A stretch of DNA of 64,000 nucleotides, from the NCBI GenBank assembly GCA_009667805.1, contig CM019068.1:7559733-7623732 (forward strand), given 5' to 3'. The notes below the pieces were generated by a model, which saw only the letters and a list, made by a program, of their open reading frames with translations, did not search any database and had not been told where the DNA came from. The position numbers and the translations under genes are program-made. This stretch comes from Leptobrachium leishanense. Lineage: Eukaryota > Chordata > Amphibia > Anura > Megophryidae. How positions within the stretch are numbered: position 1 is the stretch's first letter; the number at the start of each line of letters is the position of its first letter. Shown here one piece after another: positions 56,401 to 64,000 of the stretch.

Positions 56401-59400
56401 GCCGGCTCACAGGAGTTACAATCTAAGGAGCAGAGGGTCCGGCTCACAGGAGCTTACAATCTAGAGGAGCAGAGGGCCCGGCTCACAGGAGTTTACAATC
56501 TAGAGGAGCAGAGGGCCTGGCTCACAGGAGCTTACAATCTAGAGGAGCAGAGGGCCCGGCTCACAGGAGTTTACAATCTAGAGGAGCAGAGGGTCCGGCT
56601 CACAGGAGCTTACAATCTAAAGGAGCAGAGGGTCCGGCTCACAGGAGCTTACAATCTAGAGGAGCAGAGGGTCCGGCTCACAGGAGCTTACAATCTAGAG
56701 GAGCAGAGGGCCCGGCTCACAGGAGCTTACAATCTAGAGGAGCAGAGGGCCCGGCTCACAGGAGTTTACAATCTAAGGAGCAGAGGGTCCGGCTCACAGG
56801 AGTTTACAATCTAGAGGAGCAGAGGGCCCGGCTCACAGGAGTTTACAATCTAGAGAGCAGAGGGTCCGGCTCACAGGAGTTTACAATCTAAAGGAGCAGA
56901 GGGTCCGGCTCACAGGAGCTTACAATCTAGAGGAGCAGAGGGTCCGGCTCACAGGAGTTTACAATCTAGAGGAGCAGGGGTCCGGCTCACAGGAGTTTAC
57001 AATCTAGAGGAGCAGAGGGCCCGGCTCACAGGAGTTTACAATCTAGAGGAGCAGAGGGCCCGGCTCACAGGAGTTTACAATCTAGAGGAGCAGAGGGCCG
57101 GCTCACAGGAGTTTACAATCTAGAGGAGCAGAGGTCCGGCTCACAGGAGCTTACAATCTAGAGGAGCAGAGGGTCCGGCTCACAGGAGTTTACAATCTAG
57201 AGGGCAGAGGGCCCGGCTCACAGGAGTTTACAATCTAGAGGAGCAGAGGGTCGGCTCCAGGAGCTTACTATCTAGAGGAGCAGAGGGCCCGGCTCACAGG
57301 AGCTTACAATCTAGAGGAGCAGAGGGCCGGCTCACAGGAGCTTACAATCTAGAGGAGCAGAGGGTCGGCTCACAGGAGCTTACAATCTAGAGGAGCAGAG
57401 GGTCCGGCTCACAGGAGTTTACAATCTAGAGGAGTAGAGGGTCCGGCTCACAGGAGTTTACAATCTGGAGCAGAGGGTCCGGCTCACAGGAGCTTACAAT
57501 CTAGAGGAGCAGAGGGTCCGGCTCACAGGAGTTTACAATCTAGAGGAGCAGAGGGTCCGGCTCACAGGAGTTTACAATCTAGAGGAGCAGAGGGTCGGCT
57601 CACAGGAGCTTACAATCTAGAGGAGCAGAGGGCCCGGCTCACAGGAGCTTACAATCTAGAGGAGCAGAGGGCCCGGCTCACAGGAGCTTACAATCTAGAG
57701 GAGCAGAGGGCCCGGCTCACAGGATCTTACAATCTAGAGGAGAGAGGGCCCGGCTCACAGGAGCTTACAATCTAGAGGAGCAGAGGGCCGGCTCACAGGA
57801 TCTTACAATCTAGAGGAGCAGAGGGCCCGGCTCACAGGAGCTTACAATCTAGAGGAGCAGAGGGCCCGGCTCACAGGAGTTTACAATCTAGAGGAGCAGA
57901 GGGCCCGGCTCACAGGAGCTTACAATCTAGAGGAGCAGAGGGCCGGCTCACAGGAGTTTACAATCTAGAGGAGCAGAGGGCCCGGCTCACAGGAGTTTAC
58001 AATCTAGAGGAGCAGAGGGTCCGGCTCACAGGAGCTTACAATCTAGAGGAGCAGAGGGTCCGGCTCACAGGAGCTTACAATCTAGAGGAGCAGAGGGCCG
58101 GCTCACAGGAGTTTACAATCTAGAGGAGCAGAGGCCCGGCTCACAGGAGTTTACAATCTAGAGGAGCAGAGGGTCGGCTCACAGGAGCTTACAATCTAGA
58201 GGAGCAGAGGGTCCGGCTCACAGGAGCTTACAATCTAGAGGAGCAGAGGGCCCGGCTCACAGGAGCTTACAATCTAGAGGAGCAGAGGGCCCGGCTCACA
58301 GGAGTTTACAATCTAGAGGAGCAGAGGGTCCGGCTCACAGGAGCTTACAATCTAGAGGATCAGAGGGTCCGGCTCACAGGAGTTTACAATCTAGAGGAGC
58401 AGAGGCCCGGCTCACAGGAGATTACAATCTAGAGGAGCAGAGGGTCCGGCTCACAGGAGTTTACAATCTAGAGGAGCAGAGGGCCCGGCTCACAGGATTA
58501 CAATCTAGAGGAGCAGAGGGCCCGGCTCACAGGAGTTTACAATCTAGAGGAGCAGACGGCCAGCTCACAGGAGTTTACAATCTAGAGGAGCAGAGGGCCC
58601 GGCTCACAGGAGTTTACAATCTAGAGGAGCAGAGGGCCCGGCTCACAGGAGCTTACAATCTAGAGGAGCAGAGGGCGGCTCACAGGAGTTTACAATCTAG
58701 AGGAGCAGAGGGTCGGCTCACAGGAGCTTACGATCTAAAGGAGCAGAGGGCGGTTCACAGGAGTTTACATCTAGGAGCAGAGGGTCCGGCTCACAGGAGT
58801 TTACAATCTAGAGGAGCAGAGGGTCCGGCTCACAGGAGCTTACAATCTAGAGGAGCAGAGGGCCCGGCTCACAGGAGCTTACAATCTAGAGGAGCAGAGG
58901 GTCCGGCTCACAGGAGCTTACAATCTAGAGGAGCAGAGGGTCCGGCTCACAGGAGTTTACAATCTAGAGGAGCAGAGGGCCCGGCTCACAGGAGTTTACA
59001 ATCTAGAGGAGCAGAGGGCCCGGCTCACAGGAGCTTACAATCTAGAGGAGCAGAGGGTCCGGCTCACAGGAGTTTACAATCTATAGGAGCAGAGGGTCCG
59101 GCTCACAGGAGCTTACAATCTAAAGGAGCAGAGGGCCGGCTCACAGAGTTTACAATCTAGAGGAGCAGAGGGTCCGGCTCACAGGAGCTTACAATCTAAG
59201 GAGCAGAGGGTCCGGCTCACAGGAGTTTACAATCTAGAGGAGCAGAGGGTCCGGCTCACAGGAGTTTACAATCTAGAGGAGCAGAGGGTCGGCTCACAGG
59301 AGCTTACAATCTAGAGGAGCAGAGGGTCCGGCTCACAGGAGCTTACAATCTAGAGGAGCAGAGGCCCGGCTCACAGGAGCTTACAATCTAAAGGAGCAGA

Positions 59401-60636
59401 GGGCCCGGCTCACAGGAGTTTACAATCTAGAGGATCAGAGGGTCCGGCTCACAGGAGTTTACAATCTAGAGGAGCAGAGGGCCCGGCTCACAGGAGATTA
59501 CAATCTAAAGGAGCAGAGGGTCCGGCTCACAGGAGTTTACAATCTAGAGGATCAGAGGGTCCGGCTCACAGGAGTTTACAATCTAGAGGATCAGAGGGTC
59601 CGGCTCACAGGAGTTTACAATCTAGAGGAGCAGAGGGTCCGGCTCACAGGAGCTTACAATCTAGAGGAGCAGAGGGTCCGGCTCACAGGAGCTTACAATC
59701 TAGAGGCAGAAGGTCCGGCTCACAGGAGTTTACAATCTAGAGGAGCAGAGGGTCCGGCTCACAGGAGTTTACAATCTAGAGGAGCAGAGGGCCCGGCTCA
59801 CAGGAGTTTACAATCTAGAGGAGCAGAGGGCCGGCTCACAGGATTACAATCTAAAGGAGCAGAGGGTCCGGCTCACAGTAGTTTTACAATCTAGAGGAGC
59901 AGAGGTCCGTCTCACAGGAGTTTACAATCTAGAGGAGCAGAGGGTCCGGCTCACAGGAGCTTACAATCTAGAGGAGCAGAGGGTCCGGCTCACAGGAGTT
60001 TACAATCTAGAGGAGCAGAGGGTCCGGCTCACAGGAGTTTACAATCTAAAGGAGCAGAGGGTCCGGCTCACAGGAGTTTACAATCTAGAGGAGCAGAGGT
60101 TCGGCTCACAGGAGCTTACAATCTAGAGGAGCAGACGCCCGGCTCACAGGAGTTTACAATCTAGAGGAGCAGACGGCCCGGCTCACAGGAGTTTACAATC
60201 TAGAGGAGCAGAGGGTCCGGCTCACAGGAGCTTACAATCTAAAGGAGCAGAGGGTCCGGCTCACAGGAGTTTACAATCTAGAGGAGCAGAGGGTCCGGCT
60301 CACAGGAGTTTACAATCTAGAGGAGCAGAGGGTCCGGCTCACAGGAGTTTACAATCTAGAGGAGCAGAGGGTCCGGCTCACAGGAGTTTACAATCTAGAG
60401 GAGCAGAGGGTCCGGCTCACAGGACCTTACAATCTAGAGGAGCAGAGGGTCCGGCTCACAGGAGCTTACAATCTAGAGAAGCAGAGGGTCCGGCTCACAG
60501 GAGCTTACAATCTAGAGGAGCAGAGGGTCCGGCTCACAGGAGCTTACAATCTAGAGGAGCAGAGGGCCCGGCTCACAGGAGTTTACAATCTAGAGGAGCA
60601 GAGGGTCCGGCTCACAGGAGTTTACAATCTAGAGGA
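50404..60636 (+). repeat. 39-bp megasatellite, about 260 units, in intron 3
   Basis: About 10.2 kb of CTCACAGGAGCTTACAATCT followed by AGAGGAGCAGAGGGTCCGG. Main variable sites are GTCC/GCCC/GCCTGG, AGCTT/AGTTT, and single-base deletions that become more common after about 51.6 kb. Most units have TCTAGA, so XbaI would cut nearly every unit. Rare variants GAGTAGGGGG (50967, 53751, 55505), GTGTCCGG (53061, 54809) and GGGTCAGG (54067, 55829) recur with offsets near 1.75 kb, showing a large internal duplication. The unit is 13 codons, so the first 1.75 kb reads as a 583-codon frame; this is an artefact. Confidence 0.97.
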
Positions 60637-60910
60637 TAAGGATGCTTCATTTCCACTTGCCGCAAATTTTTAGCATTGAACCATACCCAGATCAGAAAAC
60701 TGGCTCAGCCAATCAGGATGCTTCCATTGCTTTCGGTGGGTTTATACCATATACTATAGTGGTTTGTAGAGTCAGGCTTTCTGGAACTTGCATTTTGCAG
60801 CAGATCTGCGAGTCATACATTTAATAAGGGGGGGGGGTTGATATTTTGGGTGGTATCATGTGACGGTTCCTGCACGGCCTGTGAGTAACATCACACAATG
60901 TGTTTTTCAG
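60637..60910. other. Unique island before exon 4
   Basis: About 270 bp ending in acceptor ACAATGTGTTTTTCAG. GGCTCAGCCAATCAGGATGC (60702-60721) looks like part of an interspersed repeat. A possible 45-bp phase-1 exon (60691-60735) is discussed in the findings. A G-run lies at 60829-60837. Confidence 0.45.
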
Positions 60911-60946
60911 TGGACGCAGGGAATCAGCCCACGGCGGCCACGGGAG
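60911..60946 (+). CDS. Exon 4 of the signal-peptide gene, 36 bp
   Basis: Acceptor GTGTTTTTCAG ends at 60910; donor GGAG|GTGAGA starts at 60947. In phase 1 after exon 3 it gives V-DAGNQPTAATG with one base left over, so the gene must continue to the right of the window or in the 61-64 kb segment, where I found no further exon. Thr/Ala/Gly/Pro content suggests an extended, possibly O-glycosylated stretch; this is inference. Confidence 0.6.
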
Positions 60947-61480
60947 GTGAGAATAAAATCATCAGATGTGTGTGTTGGATGAGAGTGTGTGAGACACTGT
61001 GTCTGTGCATGAGTCGCACTCAGTGATTTTATTTGTGCTCATGGATCCTGTGTGAGTGTCGTATGGAGTTGTATGGCTGTGTGTATGTCGGTGCGAGTTG
61101 TGCTGATGTGTCTTTCCATATTGTATTGTTAGTAATAATCCCTGCTGATTGTGCAGTAACTGTTGCACCCTGGGAGCAGCGTGTCCCCCGTTGCGTCCCA
61201 CCTGTGTGTGGTGTTAATGTGTGTCACATTAATGAATACACATAACACAGGCCAACCAAAAAAAAAAATTTGAAAAACTTTGTTCATAATTCAATCTGAC
61301 TCTATCATTTTTTGGGGCTGAATCCAAATATCCAATCGGTTTTCTCCTATCACGCACCATTTTCCTGCAATTTCCATAAATGTTCGGCTATTATGAGGCT
61401 AAAATGTACAATTAAGTGAAAGGTGTATAATAAAAAAGTAAACATTATACTATAATAGAATAAGCCTAAAAACGTCCGTC
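60947..61480. other. Intron 4 start, unique sequence
   Basis: (TG)-rich after the donor. GATTGTGCAG at 61147-61156 could be an acceptor, but no donor follows in frame. Poly-A at 61258-61269. No gene recognised. Confidence 0.45.
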
Positions 61481-61489
61481 GCCAAAACC

Positions 61490-61625
61490 CTACTGCGCAT
61501 GCGCGACGGACATTGAAAAGCGGCCGTTAGAACACAAGGTAGCTGCGCGTGCCGGCCGCGTGAAAAAAAAAAAAAAAAAAAACGGCACGAGCCGCGCGCA
61601 GCTACCCGTGTGTTTACACGGCCAG
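61490..61625. repeat. GC-rich inverted repeat around a poly-A run
   Basis: GGTAGCTGCGCGTGCCG at 61539-61555 and, inverted, CGGCACGAGCCGCGCGCAGCTACC at 61582-61605, with 19-20 A between them. CGCATGCGCG at 61496-61505 is a further short palindrome. Confidence 0.7.
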
Positions 61626-62640
61626 ATGCCCCGATCCTCCAGCGGTGACCGTCCTCCGGCTGCCGGCGGGCCTCCAGGCTCAGGCGAGCCCCCGGCTCGG
61701 TTTGGGCCTACAGGCCCAAGCCGAGCGGGGACTCGCCTAAGCCTAGAGGCCCGCCGAGCACCCAGCGGCAGCCGGAGGTGGTCACCGCTGGAGGATCGGG
61801 GCCGAAGTTCCCAAACAAACACCCCAAAATCGGCCCTGAGCTCCAGCGGAGACCTCCTCCGGCTGCCGCTGGCTGCTCGGCGCCCTCTAGGCTTAGGCGA
61901 GCCCCCGGCTCGGTTTGGGCCTACAGGCCCAGCCGAGCGGGGACTCGCCTAAGCCTAGAGGCCCGCCGAGCAGCCGGAGAAAGTCACCGCTGGAGGATCG
62001 GGGCCGAAGTCCCAAACAAACACCCCAAAATCGGCCCTGAGCTCCAGCGGAGACCTCCTCCGGCTGCCGCTGGCTGCTCGGCGGCCCTCTAGGCTTAGGC
62101 GAGCCCCCGGCTCGGTTTGGGCCTACAGCCCAGCCGAGCGGGGACTCGCCTAAGCCTAGAGGCCCGCCGAGCAGCCGGAGAAGGTCACCGCTGTGGGATC
62201 GGGGCCGAAGTTCCCAAACAAACACCCCAAAATCGGCCCTGAGCTCCAGCGGAGACCTCCTCCGGCTGCCGCTGGCTGCTCGGCGGCCCTCTAGGCTTAG
62301 GCGAGCCCCCGGCTCGGTTTGGGCCTACAGGCCCAGCCGAGCCGGGGACTCGCCTAAGCCTAGAGGCCCGCCGAGCAGCCAGCGGCAGCCGGAGAAGGTC
62401 ACCGCTGGAGGATCGGGGCCGAAGTTCCCAAACAAACACACCCCAAAATCGGCCTGAGCTCCAGCGGAGACCTCCTCCAGCTGCCGCTGGCTGCTCGGCG
62501 GGCCTCTAGGCTTAGGCGAGCCCCCGGCTTGGCTTGGGCCTACAGCCCAGCCGAGCCGGGGACTCGCCTAAGCGTAGAGGCCGGCCGAGCAGCCTGCTCG
62601 GCCGGAGGAGGTCACCGCTGGAGCTCAGGGCCGATGTTGC
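61626..62640. repeat. About 205-bp CpG-rich tandem repeat with an internal hairpin
   Basis: Five units. CCCCAAAATCGGCC recurs at about 61822, 62022, 62229 and 62443. Each unit contains a foldback: GGCTTAGGCGAGCCCCCGGC pairs with the downstream GGGGACTCGCCTAAGCC around a TTGGGCCTACAGGCCCA loop. Many overlapping frames stay open on both strands because of composition; none has a known domain. Confidence 0.9.
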
Positions 62641-62866
62641 CTAACACATACTCACCGACATCGGCCCTTGGCTCCTCCAGCGATGGCGGTCCCGCTTGCA
62701 GCATCCTCTCTCCGTTGCTCGCCGGAATGACGTCACGAAAGCCTTTGACCCCGGGGGTCAAAGGCTTTCGTGACGTCATCCCGGCGACCAACGGAGCGAG
62801 AGAGGACGCTGCAAGCGGGACCGCCATCGCTGGAGGAGCTAAGGGCCGATGTCGGTGAGTATGTGT
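62636..62866. repeat. Large palindrome with CRE-like sites, copy 1
   Basis: The centre is the G at 62753 within TTGACCCCGGGGGTCAA. The arms are perfect from 62727 to 62779, and with few mismatches reach about 62640 and 62865 (GATGGCGGTCCCGCTTGCAG pairs with CTGCAAGCGGGACCGCCATC). TGACGTCA, the CREB/ATF core, stands in each arm at 62728-62735 and 62771-62778. Confidence 0.92.
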
Positions 62867-62904
62867 GGAACCGGTGGAGGACTCGAGGCCGATGTAGGTG
62901 AGTA

Positions 62905-63530
62905 TGTGCTCTACACACACACACACACCCTGCTTGCTCGGCCGGTATTCAAGCTTAGGCGAGCCCCCGGCTTGGCTTGGGCCTAGAGGCCCTGCCGAGC
63001 CGGGGACTCGCCTGAGCATGGAGGCCGGTCGAGTTGCATGCTCGGGCGTCCTCCAGGCTCAGGCGAGTCCCCGGCTCGGCTGGGCCTCTAGGCCCACGCC
63101 AAGCCGGGGGCTCGCCTAAGCTTGGTCGGCATCCAGGCTCAGGCGAGCCCCCGGCTTGGCTTGGGCCTAGAGGCCCAGCCGAGCCAGGGACTCACCTGAG
63201 CCTGGAGGACGGCCGAGCATGCAACTCGACCGGCCTCCATGCTCAGGCGAGTCCCCGGCTCTGCTGGGCCTCTAGGCCCAAGCCGGGGGCTCGCCTAAGC
63301 TGGATACCGGCCGAGTAAGCAGGGGGTGTGTGGAGAGCACATACTCACCTACATTAGCCCTGAGCTCCAGCGGTGACTGTCCTCCGGCTGTCGCAGGCTG
63401 CTCGGCCGGCCTCCAGGCTCAGGCGAGCCCCCGGCTTGGCTTGGCCTACAGGCCCAGCCGAGCCGGGGGCTCGCCTAAGCCTGAAGGCCGGCCGAGCAGC
63501 CTACGACAGCCACCGCTGAGGCTCCGGGCC
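62905..63530. repeat. Nested GC-rich hairpin repeats
   Basis: Further copies of the GGCGAGCCCCCGGCTTGGCT...CCGGGGACTCGCCT hairpin in alternating orientation at about 62950-63020, 63055-63125, 63135-63205, 63240-63305 and 63415-63485. (CA)n at 62913-62928. Some right arms repeat the sequence of neighbouring left arms, so larger foldbacks are also possible. Confidence 0.85.
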
Positions 63531-63539
63531 AATGTAGGG

Positions 63540-63755
63540 GGACACATACTCACCTACATCGGCCCTTAGCTCCTCCAGCGATGGCGGTCCCGCTTCCAGC
63601 GTCCTCTCTCGCTCCGTTGTTCGCCGGAATGACGTCACGAAAGCCTTTGACCCCGGGGGTCAAAGGCTTTCGTGACGTCATCCCGGCGACCAACGGAGCG
63701 AGAGAGGACGCTGGAAGCGGGACGCGGGACCGCCATCGCTGGAGGGCCGATGTAG
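63540..63755. repeat. Large palindrome with CRE-like sites, copy 2
   Basis: Same palindrome as 62636-62866, centred at 63655, with TGACGTCA at 63630-63637 and 63673-63680. The flanks TCACCTACATCGGCCC (left) and its reverse GGGCCGATGTAGGTGA (right) close the structure. Confidence 0.92.
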
Positions 63756-64000
63756 GTGAGTATATCCACGAGCGGGGGGGGCCATATCCACGAGCGGGGG
63801 GCCATATCCACGAGCGGGGGGGGGGCGATATCCACGAGCGGGGGGGGCGATATCCACGAGCGGGGGGGGCCATATCCACGAGCGGGGGGGGGCGATATCC
63901 ACGAGCGGGGGGGGCCATATCCACGAGCGGGGGGGCGATATCCACGTGCTGGGTCAATATCCACGTGCTGGGGCAGTATCAATCCACGTGCTGGGGCAGT
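63756..64000 (+). repeat. G-run tandem repeat at the window edge
   Basis: Units of 20-25 bp, ATATCCACGAGCGGGGGGGC, about nine copies. It then changes to ATATCCACGTGCTGGGGCAG and runs off the window. G-runs of 7-9 in each unit. Confidence 0.95.

Noticed and set aside
61157..61201. Candidate exon after GATTGTGCAG
   Set aside because: Phase 1 stays open for a while, but there is no usable donor site at its end.
61490..63982. Overlapping GC-rich ORFs of 70-135 codons on both strands
   Set aside because: Open because stop codons are rare in this composition; they cross hairpin repeats and have no domain.

Overview
The window looks like 64 kb of a large, repeat-choked vertebrate nuclear genome, most likely an anuran amphibian. 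This is inferred from the mix of families seen: a DIRS-type tyrosine-recombinase retrotransposon, BED/hAT elements, a Tc1/mariner copy, Ty3/Gypsy elements with a PNMA-like Gag, and L2/CR1-like LINE tails of the kind common in frogs. Nothing bacterial, viral or organellar is visible. No rRNA, tRNA gene or CRISPR array was found.

Left part (1-18.4 kb): two large decayed hAT elements. The first (1-7636) is rearranged: its 5' end, with an expanded subterminal repeat array, is inverted and fused to the transposase body, and this composite is tandemly duplicated. One duplicate carries a Tc1/mariner element (956-2572) whose transposase has one in-frame stop. The second hAT (13001-18379) has near-matching 8-bp target duplications and contains a LINE 3' end and a 768-bp solo LTR. 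Between them lies a TTAGGG-derived satellite (7.68-13.0 kb), interrupted by a complete but non-autonomous 3.2-kb LTR element (8341-11574, TSD TAGGG).

Middle part (18.4-33.4 kb): sequence without recognised genes, then a relic DIRS retrotransposon with RT (YLDD), RNase H, tyrosine recombinase (HxxR and terminal Tyr) and an SGNH-hydrolase-like segment (about 21.24-23.01 kb). A series of minisatellites follows: GA-rich (24.5-27.2), 22-bp (28.25-28.92), 127-bp purine-rich (29.35-30.49) and a C-run satellite (30.87-33.43). A foldback MITE lies at 30531-30710.

Right part (33.4-64 kb): the only host gene I can support. It is a plus-strand gene with a signal-peptide exon (33530-33589) and three tiny exons (36154-36195, 50164-50193, 60911-60946). 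All junctions are phase 1 with good splice sites, and every exon sits in a small island of non-repetitive sequence. Its introns are filled by minisatellites, including a 10.2-kb array of a 39-bp unit (50.4-60.6 kb), by a deletion-derivative hAT, and by an 8.5-kb Ty3/Gypsy element on the minus strand (39522-48051). The gene continues beyond the window and I cannot name it. The right end (61.5-64 kb) is CpG-rich sequence built of nested palindromes, including two copies of a hairpin with a CRE-type TGACGTCA in each arm, and a G-run array.

Almost every long open frame here is either a transposon fragment or an artefact of a tandem repeat whose unit is a multiple of three.
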